DNA of 64,000 nucleotides from Guyparkeria hydrothermalis. Lineage in GTDB: Bacteria > Pseudomonadota > Gammaproteobacteria > Halothiobacillales > Halothiobacillaceae. The notes under the pieces are model-generated. The model had not been told where the DNA came from and searched no databases. It worked only from the letters and a program-made list of their open reading frames with translations. The stretch is taken from positions 496,001-560,000 of the forward strand of contig NZ_JAJSED010000001.1 of the NCBI RefSeq assembly GCF_023555385.1, in the 5' to 3' direction. This document shows, in pieces, positions 52,253 to 60,291 of the stretch (positions are counted from its first letter, which is position 1; each line of letters starts with the position of its first letter). Both the position numbers and the translations under genes were made by a program.

Positions 52253-53005
52253 ATGCGGCCCTTGTTTCGTGCCGCTGGCCGCCTGTTTCGGCTTTTGGGC
52301 TACCTCGGAGTCGGCCTGTGGCGGGCTCGCCGCCTGGGTCGGATGGAGGAGGGCGAACGCCTCGAGACCGTCCGTGCCTGGCTGGCCGATGCCGCGGGGA
52401 TTCTCGGTGTGAGCGTTCGCGTGCGCGGGCTGGAGCGAGTGGACGCCTTGCCTCCGGGCGGAAGCCTGTGGCTGCCCAACCATGTCAGCTGGCTGGATAT
52501 TCCGTTGCTGGGTAGCCTGCTTCCCGGCACGGTCTTTCTCGCCAAGAGCGAGATTCGCCGCTGGCCCGTGATCGGCCGGCTGGCCAGACTCGCGGGGACG
52601 GAATTCATCGAACGCGGTCGCGGCAGCGAGGCCGCTGCGGCGGCCGTGGCCGACGGCCTGTCGCGGGGTCGGCAGATGGTGGTGTTCGCCGAGGGTACGA
52701 CCAGCGAGGGACATACCGTCCGGCGTTTCCACGCCCGTCTTCTCGGCCCTGCCGTGGAGACGGCCGAGCCGGTCGTGCCCGTCGCCGTGCGCTACTGTGA
52801 CGCGAAGGGTAACCGGACCATCGCGCCGGCATTCGTTGGCGGGGAGTCGTTGTGGCCGTCGCTATGGCGCGTGCTCTCGGCACGCGGGCTGGAAGCCCGG
52901 ATCGACATCCTCGAGCCGATCGAACCCCGGGAAGGGGAGACCCGCAGCGAGATCGCGCGGCGCGCTCACCACGCGGTCTCGGCAGTGGTTGCCGCGGACG
53001 ATTAG
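52253..53005 (+). CDS. PlsC-type 1-acyl-sn-glycerol-3-phosphate acyltransferase
   Basis: 250 residues from the ATG at 52253 (GTG at 52250 also possible). An N-terminal hydrophobic segment, then the HX4D box in LPNHVSWLDIPLL, FLAKSEIRRWPVIG, and the FAEGTTSEG box. It acylates lysophosphatidic acid or a related lipid in the inner membrane. It stands next to pgsA, so it may be the housekeeping enzyme, while the other PlsC-like gene at 2621 belongs to the APE locus. Its stop overlaps the convergent stop of the next gene. Confidence 0.9.
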   Translation: MRPLFRAAGRLFRLLGYLGVGLWRARRLGRMEEGERLETVRAWLADAAGILGVSVRVRGLERVDALPPGGSLWLPNHVSWLDIPLLGSLLPGTVFLAKSEIRRWPVIGRLARLAGTEFIERGRGSEAAAAAVADGLSRGRQMVVFAEGTTSEGHTVRRFHARLLGPAVETAEPVVPVAVRYCDAKGNRTIAPAFVGGESLWPSLWRVLSARGLEARIDILEPIEPREGETRSEIARRAHHAVSAVVAADD

Positions 53006-53700
53006 CCGCCCATCATTCCACGCATCATCCGTTGCAGGTCGACCGGTTTGCCGGGCAGGGCGAAGCGCTCGTCGGGTTGATCGGACCGCTCGATCGATTC
53101 CAGCCGGAAATCGTCGCCGAAACGCAGCACGGCAAGTCCCCGGCGCTCCAGTTCGCGTTGCGCCTGTTCGTGCCCGGAGACGCCGGTGCCACTGGCGATG
53201 GCGCGGGTCATTCCCCCGATCAGCGCGGTCTGCATTTCCTGGACCAACGCGTCGCCGGTGAACACCGCCTCGTCGACATGGGCCTTTCCGTTGCTGTCCT
53301 GCCAGCTCACGCGGTAGACCTCGCCCTGGATTCCGGCCACCGTTTCGGTCTGTCCGGTGCGTTCCATTGCCGTCAGTTGCGCCGGGACCACCGTGTTGGG
53401 GCCGAGCTGGGTCAGGCTGCTGTCCTTGCCCAGAAGCTTCGCCAGGGACTCGAGATCCATGCTCACCGGCCGTCCGGCGACTGAGGCCACGCCCCATGCC
53501 TTCCCGTCGATGGCGAGGACATGGGCGGGCTGATTCGGGGTGTCGAGGCGACTGTGTGCGACGTCCTGCCAGCTGAAGGTCAGTGTCGGCACATTGGGAT
53601 CGCCCGTCGAAAAGCGCGCCGAACCGGCCGCATAGGCGGCCGTGACGGGCAGCAGGAGACTGACGAGCGCGCCCAGCATGAGCGGACGATTGATACGCAT
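53002..53700 (-). CDS. Exported protein of unknown function
   Basis: 232 residues with a signal peptide of about 24 residues (RPLMLGALVSLLLPVTAAYA). The mature part has no cysteine, no metal motif and no membrane span; it ends in a methionine/glycine-rich stretch QRMMRGMMGG. The centre contains GEVYRVSWQDSNGKAHVDEAVFTGD, a beta-rich-looking segment. It is monocistronic, convergent with the PlsC gene and 75 bp upstream of znuB on the same strand but reading toward the opposite end. I do not recognise the family with certainty; periplasmic location is the only safe statement. Confidence 0.65.
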   Translation of the reverse strand: MRINRPLMLGALVSLLLPVTAAYAAGSARFSTGDPNVPTLTFSWQDVAHSRLDTPNQPAHVLAIDGKAWGVASVAGRPVSMDLESLAKLLGKDSSLTQLGPNTVVPAQLTAMERTGQTETVAGIQGEVYRVSWQDSNGKAHVDEAVFTGDALVQEMQTALIGGMTRAIASGTGVSGHEQAQRELERRGLAVLRFGDDFRLESIERSDQPDERFALPGKPVDLQRMMRGMMGG

Positions 53701-53775
53701 TCAGTTGTCCTCGGAATATCGGGGTGTTCTCCCTCTGACACGTCCGAGGCGCTCGGGTTGCATGGCGGGACGGAT

Positions 53776-54600
53776 TCAGGCGCGGCTCGCGCGTGACAGC
53801 AGTGTTTCGATACCGACGATCGACAGGTACAGCAGACTGGCCGTCGCAATGATCGCCGGGCCGGATCCGATGTCGAACCAGTAGCTCGCGTACAGGCCGG
53901 TGAGGCAGAACAACAGGCTGAACAGGCCGGAGGCGAGCATCATGCCGCCAAGCGTGCGCGTGTAGCGCTGCGCAAGGTAGGGCGGCAGGGTGAGCAGGGC
54001 GATGACCAGCAACAGGCCGACGACCTGGATCATCATGACCACCGTTTCCGCGATTAGCAGCAGGAGCATCAGGTACAGGCCGGTCACCGGGATACCGCGG
54101 GTGCGGGCAAAGACCGGATCGAACGAGAACGACAGGAGATCACGGTAGTAGTACAGCGCCAGCCCGAGGATGAGCGCGTCTATACCGGCCATCAGCCACA
54201 GCTCGAGACTGCCGACGGTGAGGATCGAGCCGAACAGATAGGTCATCAGCCCCGCCTGATAGCCGGGCGTGAGATCCACCAGGATCAGGCCGAAGGCCAT
54301 GCCGGCGGCCCAGATCACCCCGATCAGCGTGTCGGTGCGCTCGCGACGCCGGATGGTCAGCCCGCCCAGCAGGAGAGCGGCCGCGGCAGTGAACAGCCCG
54401 GTGACGGGCAGGACGGGCAGGCCGAGGAAGATCGCGGTGCCCACGCCGCCATAGGCCGTGTGGGCGATGCCGCCGGTCATGAACACCAGCCGGTTGACCA
54501 CCACCAGCGCACCGACGATACCGGCAGCAATGCTGACCAGTACCGCCGCGATCAGCGCGTGTTGGACGAACCCCTGCGAGAACAGATCGACGAAGCTCAC
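53776..54600 (-). CDS. znuB: Zinc/manganese ABC transporter permease ZnuB
   Basis: 274 residues from a GTG at 54600, which overlaps the znuC stop (GTGA). Eight to nine membrane spans, ABC-3 family: GGIAHTAYGGVGTAIFLGLP near the N-terminus and the cytoplasmic coupling region LTPGYQAGLMTYLFGSIL. It forms the membrane channel of the high-affinity zinc importer with ZnuC and ZnuA. Manganese or iron as substrate cannot be excluded from sequence, but the histidine-rich ZnuA and the Zur-like box favour zinc. Confidence 0.92.
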   Translation of the reverse strand: MSFVDLFSQGFVQHALIAAVLVSIAAGIVGALVVVNRLVFMTGGIAHTAYGGVGTAIFLGLPVLPVTGLFTAAAALLLGGLTIRRRERTDTLIGVIWAAGMAFGLILVDLTPGYQAGLMTYLFGSILTVGSLELWLMAGIDALILGLALYYYRDLLSFSFDPVFARTRGIPVTGLYLMLLLLIAETVVMMIQVVGLLLVIALLTLPPYLAQRYTRTLGGMMLASGLFSLLFCLTGLYASYWFDIGSGPAIIATASLLYLSIVGIETLLSRASRA

Positions 54601-55388
54601 GAGCGCGATCTCCCATGGTCATGGGCGTGCGTCTCGCCGGGGAGCGGCTGACCCATCGGGCAGTCCTTGCCGTGCTGGCCGTACATCAGCGCGAGCATCT
54701 CGTCGGTGATGGCGGGGCCGTCGCCACTGACCAGCCACCGGTTGACCGCGAGCACCTGAGACACGGCCTGTCGCGTTATGCCGAGATCATGGCTGACCAT
54801 GACCCGCGTGATCTCGTGCCCAAGCCCCTCGAGGGTGTCGTGGATGCAGGCCCGGCCGTAGGGGTCGATGTTGGAGAACGGCTCGTCCAGGAGCAGCAGA
54901 TCCGGGTCGGTAATCAGGGCCCGCGCGATCAGCACCCGTTGGCGTTGACCACCCGAGAGTGCGCCGAACGGGCGGTCGGCCAGCTCGACGATACCGGCCC
55001 GGTCGAGAGCCTGCCGGGCGCGGTCGCGCTCGTCCCGATGAAAACGAGGGCCATGCCGGTGGCCGTGAGGCAGTCCCATGAGCACCACCTGTTCGACCGT
55101 GGCCGGGAAGCCCGGCGCGAGGTTGCCGTGCTGCGGAACGTAGCCGATGCGGTCAGGGTGTTGGCCGGGCGGATCGCCGAAGACACGTACCCGGCCGCGT
55201 TCCGGCCGATACAGCCCGAGGATGAGATGCAGCAGGGTGGTTTTCCCGCCACCGTTGGGGCCGACGATGACGGTAAAGCTTCCGCTCGGGACTTGCAGGT
55301 CTACCGCCTCGAGGATCGGTTCGTCGTCGAAACGAAATCCGACCTGCTCGAGGGTAATGACATCCGTTTCGGTTGCGGCGTCCATCAT
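54597..55388 (-). CDS. znuC: Zinc ABC transporter ATP-binding protein ZnuC
   Basis: 263 residues from the first of two consecutive ATG codons. Walker A GPNGGGKTTL, Q-loop region QHGNLAPGFPATVEQVV, signature LSGGQRQRVLIARAL and Walker B LLLLDEPFSNID, with the switch histidine in VSHDLG. The C-terminus carries a short His-rich tail (THAHDHGRS) that may bind zinc. It energises zinc import. It starts 8 bp after znuA ends and overlaps znuB by 4 bp. Confidence 0.94.
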   Translation of the reverse strand: MMDAATETDVITLEQVGFRFDDEPILEAVDLQVPSGSFTVIVGPNGGGKTTLLHLILGLYRPERGRVRVFGDPPGQHPDRIGYVPQHGNLAPGFPATVEQVVLMGLPHGHRHGPRFHRDERDRARQALDRAGIVELADRPFGALSGGQRQRVLIARALITDPDLLLLDEPFSNIDPYGRACIHDTLEGLGHEITRVMVSHDLGITRQAVSQVLAVNRWLVSGDGPAITDEMLALMYGQHGKDCPMGQPLPGETHAHDHGRSRS

Positions 55389-55396
55389 GGTCCCGT

Positions 55397-56320
55397 TCAG
55401 TGTTCGTGTGCCGGCTCGGCGGCGTGTGTCGGCGTGCCGCCCAGCGACTCGGCGAGAGTCTTGGCGATCGCCCGCATGCCGGCCGGCCAGTCCCGGGCCA
55501 GCGGGTCGAGCGTGACTACCTGGCCACCGATCTCCCTGGCGATGGTACGCGCTGCCCCCTGGGCGAACTGCGGCTCGATGAAGATCACTCGAATGCCGTG
55601 GCCGCGGGCCTCGTCGATGATGCGTGCGAGTTCGCGTGGGCCGGGCTCCTTGCCTTCAACCTCGATTGCCATCTGCTCGAGACCGTAGCTCGCAGCGAAA
55701 TAGCCGAAGGCGGGGTGAAACACCAGGAATCGGCGCGCGGACGGATCGATATCGGTGAGGGCTTCGAGAATGGCCTGGTCGAGCGTATTGATTTCCTCGG
55801 CAAGCCGACGGAACCCGCGGTGATAGTCGGCGGCATGGTCGGGGTCCGCGGCGATCAGCGCATCCCGGATAGCTTCGGCTTGCAGGCGTGCCAATGGCGG
55901 CGCGAGCCAGACGTGGGGGTCGAGCGCGTCTTGCGAGGGCGCATCGCGATCACCGTGTTCGTGCTGATGATCGACATCCATCGCGCGACGCTGGATGCGC
56001 GCAGTGGTATCGATGACCGTCATGGCCGGGTTGACGTCGCGAAAGCGCGGTAGCCAGCCCTTCTCGAACGGCACGCCGACGGCAAAGTAGAGTTCGGCCC
56101 CGGACAGGGCGGTCATCTGTCGCGGTGTCGGTTCATAGGTGACCGGTTCGGCATTGGCGGGCACCATGACCTGCACCTCGACGTGATCGCCACCAATGGC
56201 TTCCACGAAATGCGCCTGCGGGGCGATGGAAACGGCGACCGGCAGTGCCGCCTGCACCGCATTCACAAGCCCGAGGGCGGCGATCAGCGACAAGGCGATG
56301 GTTCGGACGATCGACGACAT
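55397..56320 (-). CDS. znuA: Periplasmic zinc-binding protein ZnuA
   Basis: 307 residues from the ATG at 56320, which has GGGGAGA ten bases before it; the open frame to 56374 lies in the promoter and Zur box. Signal peptide of about 24 residues ending VNAVQA. Family A-I (cluster 9) binding protein with the three zinc ligands expected near PQAHFVEAIGG, DPHVWLAPP and VFHPAFGYFAASYG. A His/Asp-rich loop DVDHQHEHGDRD between the two lobes and the C-terminal AEPAHEH are typical of zinc-specific members. It captures zinc in the periplasm. First gene of znuACB. Confidence 0.93.
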   Translation of the reverse strand: MSSIVRTIALSLIAALGLVNAVQAALPVAVSIAPQAHFVEAIGGDHVEVQVMVPANAEPVTYEPTPRQMTALSGAELYFAVGVPFEKGWLPRFRDVNPAMTVIDTTARIQRRAMDVDHQHEHGDRDAPSQDALDPHVWLAPPLARLQAEAIRDALIAADPDHAADYHRGFRRLAEEINTLDQAILEALTDIDPSARRFLVFHPAFGYFAASYGLEQMAIEVEGKEPGPRELARIIDEARGHGIRVIFIEPQFAQGAARTIAREIGGQVVTLDPLARDWPAGMRAIAKTLAESLGGTPTHAAEPAHEH

Positions 56321-56356
56321 GGGTGATGTCTCCCCGGGGCGCGGGCGAATGGACAA

Positions 56357-56375
56357 AACGTTATTGTATAACATT
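56357..56375. promoter_or_regulatory. Zur-box-like operator of znuACB
   Basis: On the minus strand AATGTTATACAATAACGTT, a 19-bp near-palindrome with a core very similar to gammaproteobacterial Zur sites (AATGTTATA / TATAACATT). It lies 37 bp before the znuA ATG and contains TTATAC/TATACA, which can serve as the -10, so a bound repressor would block transcription when zinc is plentiful. Confidence 0.8.
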
Positions 56376-56398
56376 TGTGCCGCTGGCCGTTCCAGGCC

Positions 56399-58384
56399 TC
56401 ACGCTCCCCGGGGTGGTCGATTCAGGCGCGCGCGCCACCAAAGGCGCCTGTGCAGATTGGACAGACGAGTGATGAGCAGGCGCTCCTGACGCGCGCTGCT
56501 GTGTCGTGCATACCGCTGGGTTTCGATCAGTGAAGCCAGGCGGGTGAGGTCCGTGGCCGACTTCGGCAGTGCTCGGGCCGCGCGGACGAGCAGGGCGCGC
56601 TCGGTTTCCTCTGGGTGACGTTGCACGCCGAGCCGGTCGAGATCCTCGAGCAGGCGCTCCCACAGGTAGTCGGTTTCACTGCCGGCAAGTCGTCGCCGTT
56701 CGCGCCGCGTGAACGCCCATAACGTCAACCACCATACGACGCCGGCGAGGACCAGTGCCCAGAACGCCGACGACCAGGGCCGGGCGCCGGACAGGCCGAT
56801 CCAGCCGAACAGATCGAGCTGCAGTTGCCCGTCATAACCGAGCACGTATTGGTTCCAGCGGTTGTCGAACTGTTCCAGCCACAGCCGCGCCTGACGGCCG
56901 AGCGAGTCCGGGTCCCGGCGGACGGTGGCCGGCAAGCTGGCATCGTCCCGCACCGACTGGGCCACACCGGTCTCGATACGTTCCGGCGCGACCGTACGGG
57001 TCGGGTCGATGCGCAGCCAGCCGGAATCGGCCAGCCAGACCTCGGCCCAGGCATGGGCGTCGGATTGCCGCACCACCAGATAATCGCCATTGATCTCGCC
57101 GCCCTGATAACCCGTAACGACACGTGCCGGCACGCCGGCAGCGCGCATCAGACGGACGAAGGCATCGGCATAATCGGCGCAGTAGCCCTGACGAGTCTCG
57201 AAGAGAAAGGCATCGGCGCGGTCGCTGCCTTCACGCCGCCCCGGCGAGCGGGTATAGCGGAAATCGTTCTCGCGGAAGTACTCCAGTGCCCGGTCGACGC
57301 GTTGTGCCGGAGGCAGGTTCTTCCATCCCGCAGCAAGATCGGCGAGCAGCGGGTTGAGTCCGCCGGTGCGCAGATAGTGCGCCTTTCGAAAGCGGGGCAG
57401 GTTACCGACATGAAGGCGATAGGTGGTTGCCGAGGTGATGGCGTAGCGCAGACGGTCGTTGGCCTCGCGGGCACGATGCACGACCAGGTTGGCATCGACG
57501 TGAGTCCGCTCCGGTGTTTTCACAGCGGCTGCAAGGCTGGGCAGCTGGCGCGAGCCGGTGGGCTCGAGGGTGATCTGATAGCTGAGCCGCGAGGCCGACA
57601 CCGTCTCCAGCCGCGGCGCGGGAGAAACCGGATCCGCGATCCAGCTTTCCGGGTCGTTCTCGGCGAAGCCGCTCATGACGTAGACACGCCAGTAACGCGC
57701 TTGTGGCGGAATGATCTCGTCCTCGAAGCGAACCCGGAATGCCGGGGCAGGGTTCTCGGCGAGGCGGTCGAACTGGCCGGGACGTAGTTGCTCCGAGAGG
57801 CCGGTGACCGCTTGTCCCCCCGGTTGCTGTACGCCCCACAGCCCGCCCGGCGGGCGCGGAAAGAGGGCAAAGAGTATGAGGGTGAACGGCAGCCCGACAA
57901 TCAGTAGCCGCCCGGCGTGGCGCATGCGCCATCCGATCGGCAGGCTGGTCGACTGGCTCACGCCGATCCAGGCACCGACCAGCAGCCAGAAAAGCAGCAT
58001 CACCAGCGCGAATATCACCGGCGCCTGATCGAACAGCAACACGCTGACCAGCAAGAAGAACGTCAGTAGCAGTACGCTGTTGTGGTCGCGTGCCTCGCGC
58101 GTCTCGAGGAGCTTGAGCCCGGCGGTCAGGACCAATAGCGAGACCCCGGCATCACGCCCCCACAACGCATGGAACTGGGACAGCACCAGCGCGGCACTGG
58201 CCAACGCCAGCAACAGCAGCAGCCATCGTGGCGGCAACGGCCAGTTGCGCACCTCGTGCAGACGACGCCAGATCAACGCGGTCACCAGGACCGGGATGAT
58301 GGCAAACGGCAAATGCGGCAACAGCAGGCCGATGCTGCCGATCAGGACCAGCCACAGCAGCGGGTCGAGACGGCGGATCACCAC
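56399..58384 (-). CDS. tgpA: TgpA-like membrane transglutaminase-domain protein
   Basis: 661 residues from a GTG at 58384 (a second GTG at 58381 overlaps the upstream stop). N-terminal part with five to six membrane spans (to about residue 190), a large periplasmic region and a transglutaminase-like domain with the catalytic triad Cys402 (RQGYCADYADAF), His444 (SDAHAWAEVWL) and Asp460 (RIDPTRTV). One more span lies near residues 545-565. In Pseudomonas TgpA is an essential periplasmic protein of unclear substrate. It forms an operon with the DUF58 and MoxR genes upstream, the standard moxR-DUF58-tgpA set. Confidence 0.92.
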   Translation of the reverse strand: MVIRRLDPLLWLVLIGSIGLLLPHLPFAIIPVLVTALIWRRLHEVRNWPLPPRWLLLLLALASAALVLSQFHALWGRDAGVSLLVLTAGLKLLETREARDHNSVLLLTFFLLVSVLLFDQAPVIFALVMLLFWLLVGAWIGVSQSTSLPIGWRMRHAGRLLIVGLPFTLILFALFPRPPGGLWGVQQPGGQAVTGLSEQLRPGQFDRLAENPAPAFRVRFEDEIIPPQARYWRVYVMSGFAENDPESWIADPVSPAPRLETVSASRLSYQITLEPTGSRQLPSLAAAVKTPERTHVDANLVVHRAREANDRLRYAITSATTYRLHVGNLPRFRKAHYLRTGGLNPLLADLAAGWKNLPPAQRVDRALEYFRENDFRYTRSPGRREGSDRADAFLFETRQGYCADYADAFVRLMRAAGVPARVVTGYQGGEINGDYLVVRQSDAHAWAEVWLADSGWLRIDPTRTVAPERIETGVAQSVRDDASLPATVRRDPDSLGRQARLWLEQFDNRWNQYVLGYDGQLQLDLFGWIGLSGARPWSSAFWALVLAGVVWWLTLWAFTRRERRRLAGSETDYLWERLLEDLDRLGVQRHPEETERALLVRAARALPKSATDLTRLASLIETQRYARHSSARQERLLITRLSNLHRRLWWRARLNRPPRGA

Positions 58385-59328
58385 GAGCCCTCCGTCCCCG
58401 GCGGGACATGATCGAATCCCATGGCGTCCCGGCGCCGCTCGAAACGCGCCAGGTGGCGTAGTGCCTGTCGTCTAGCCTGGCTAGTCTCGCTGGTCGCGCC
58501 CGACGAGCTGATCGGTCGGATTCCAGGCAACCGAAGCGTCCAGGGTTCGCCGCGCTCGGATAGGGAGAGCAGCCGCTGGGTCATGGCCGAGAGTCTTACC
58601 TCCACCGAACCACGGTAGTGGTCGTAATCGATGACCACCGGCTCGATCGCCTGCGGTTCGCCCTCGGTCTGGCGACTGACCAGTCGACCGGTCTTGGCAT
58701 AGTGTCGGAAGACAATGCGCCGCATCGGATCACCCGGCTGGTAGGCACGCAGATGCGTCGGGTCACCACCCGGATCTCGCTGGCTTCCTGTCTCCCCGTC
58801 GTGATCGAGTTGAACGTCATGGCTCGGCCCGGCGATCGGAGAGGGGTAGATCCACTGGCCAAGGGATGGCCTCAGGCGTCTCTCCACGCGCCACAGGCCC
58901 AGCGGAAAGGTGGTGGCGATCTTCACCTCGGGCAAGGGCTGGTAGCCGCGTGGCGCGGCCGGGAGATCAAGCGTGACGCGCGTGCGTTCCTCGGCTGGTA
59001 GAGAGGCATGGATCGCCGGAAGATCGTCATCGAGGGAGAGCCTTAAGGCCGGTAGGCCCGGACGGCTGACAAGGTGCAGCGACCATTCGCTCGGCGTTCC
59101 GGCTGGGCGCATGGCAGGCGGCAGGGGCTGAACCCGCACGGAAGTCAGTGCGCGCCACCCCTGCCAGGCACTGTTGGCGATCATCGCCAGCATGGCGAAG
59201 GCGAGCAGAAAGATCAGGTTGTTGCCGTAGTTGATCGCGGCCAGCAGCATCGCCCCCGTAACGGCGGCGACGCCCAGACCGAATCGACGCGGGCGGATAC
59301 GGGGAGTGGTCAGCGTCGTATCGGTCAC
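58378..59328 (-). CDS. DUF58 domain protein of the moxR-tgpA set
   Basis: 316 residues from a GTG at 59328, just 4 bp after the moxR stop. Two adjacent N-terminal membrane spans (GVAAVTGAMLLAAINYGNNL and FLLAFAMLAMIANSAW) precede a mostly soluble part. The DUF58 mark is seen as HLRAYQPGDPMRRIVFRHYAKTG in the central region. DUF58 proteins work with MoxR AAA+ ATPases, probably to assemble or modulate a target complex; TgpA is the third member of the set. Its stop overlaps the tgpA start. Confidence 0.88.
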   Translation of the reverse strand: MTDTTLTTPRIRPRRFGLGVAAVTGAMLLAAINYGNNLIFLLAFAMLAMIANSAWQGWRALTSVRVQPLPPAMRPAGTPSEWSLHLVSRPGLPALRLSLDDDLPAIHASLPAEERTRVTLDLPAAPRGYQPLPEVKIATTFPLGLWRVERRLRPSLGQWIYPSPIAGPSHDVQLDHDGETGSQRDPGGDPTHLRAYQPGDPMRRIVFRHYAKTGRLVSRQTEGEPQAIEPVVIDYDHYRGSVEVRLSAMTQRLLSLSERGEPWTLRLPGIRPISSSGATSETSQARRQALRHLARFERRRDAMGFDHVPPGTEGSW

Positions 59329-59332
59329 GGCT

Positions 59333-60274
59333 TCAGGGCGCCGGCACCCGTTCGAGCAGGAGGGCGGCGGCATCACGGCCGTCGTGATCGTCCAGTCCGA
59401 CGCGATGGTTGATCAGGTCGGGCAAAACGGCCTGCACGTCATCGGGCAGGACGTGGTCGCGAGCGTCGATCAGCGCCCAGGCTCGGGCAAGGTTGAGCAG
59501 CATCAGCCCGGCGCGCGGCGAGAGGCCGACGCGAAATTCCGGTGCCTCGCGGCTGGCCGCCAGTAGCGACTGCACGTAACCGATTACGCGCTCGGCGACG
59601 TGGACCTGGGCGGCTCGGTCTCGCAGTTGCTGCAGGCCGTTGGCGTCGGTGACCGGCGTCACCTCGCCCAGGTGTGCCCGACCGCCCCCGGAAACGAGCA
59701 TGCGCCGCTCGGTCTCGGCATCCGGGTAACCCAGACGGATCACCATGGCGAAGCGGTCGAGCTGCGATTCCGGCAGGGGATAGGTGCCGGCCTGCTCCAA
59801 CGGATTCTGCGTGGCGATGACGAAGAACACGCCCGGCAATGGATAGCGCTTGCCGTCGACGCTGACCTGCCGCTCCTCCATCGCCTCGAGCAGGGCGCTC
59901 TGCACCTTCGGCGGCGCGCGATTGATCTCGTCGGCCAGCAGCATCTGGGTGAATACCGGGCCGGGCATGAAGCGAAAGCCGCTTTCGCCGCCGGTCTGCC
60001 CCGCCGTCTGCCCGGGCATGAACACCGAGCTGCCGACCACATCCGCCGGCAGCATGTCCGCGGTGAACTGCAACCGCTTGAACGACAATCCCAGCACGGT
60101 GGCGAGCGTATGCGCGAGGGTGGTCTTGCCCAACCCCGGCAGATCCTCGATCAGCAGATGCCCACCCGCCAGAATGCAGGTCAGCGCACGGCGAATGGCC
60201 GGCCGTTGACCGACCACCACGCGATCCGTGGCGTCGATGATGGTCGAGCAGATGCGCGCATCCACTGCGTTCAT
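59333..60274 (-). CDS. MoxR-type AAA+ ATPase
   Basis: 313 residues from the ATG at 60274, which has AAGGAGA just upstream; the open frame to 60697 lies in ycaO. Walker A EDLPGLGKTTL, Walker B LLADEINRAPP, sensor 1 IATQNPLEQAGTYPLPESQ with the arginine finger LDRF, and sensor 2 in LSPRAGLML. MoxR proteins act as chaperones in maturation of complexes, and the partner here is the DUF58 protein. Seventeen bases separate it from the YcaO gene on the same strand, so the four-gene run ycaO-moxR-DUF58-tgpA could be one transcript. Confidence 0.94.
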   Translation of the reverse strand: MNAVDARICSTIIDATDRVVVGQRPAIRRALTCILAGGHLLIEDLPGLGKTTLAHTLATVLGLSFKRLQFTADMLPADVVGSSVFMPGQTAGQTGGESGFRFMPGPVFTQMLLADEINRAPPKVQSALLEAMEERQVSVDGKRYPLPGVFFVIATQNPLEQAGTYPLPESQLDRFAMVIRLGYPDAETERRMLVSGGGRAHLGEVTPVTDANGLQQLRDRAAQVHVAERVIGYVQSLLAASREAPEFRVGLSPRAGLMLLNLARAWALIDARDHVLPDDVQAVLPDLINHRVGLDDHDGRDAAALLLERVPAP

Positions 60275-60291
60275 GGGGCTCTCCTTGATCC

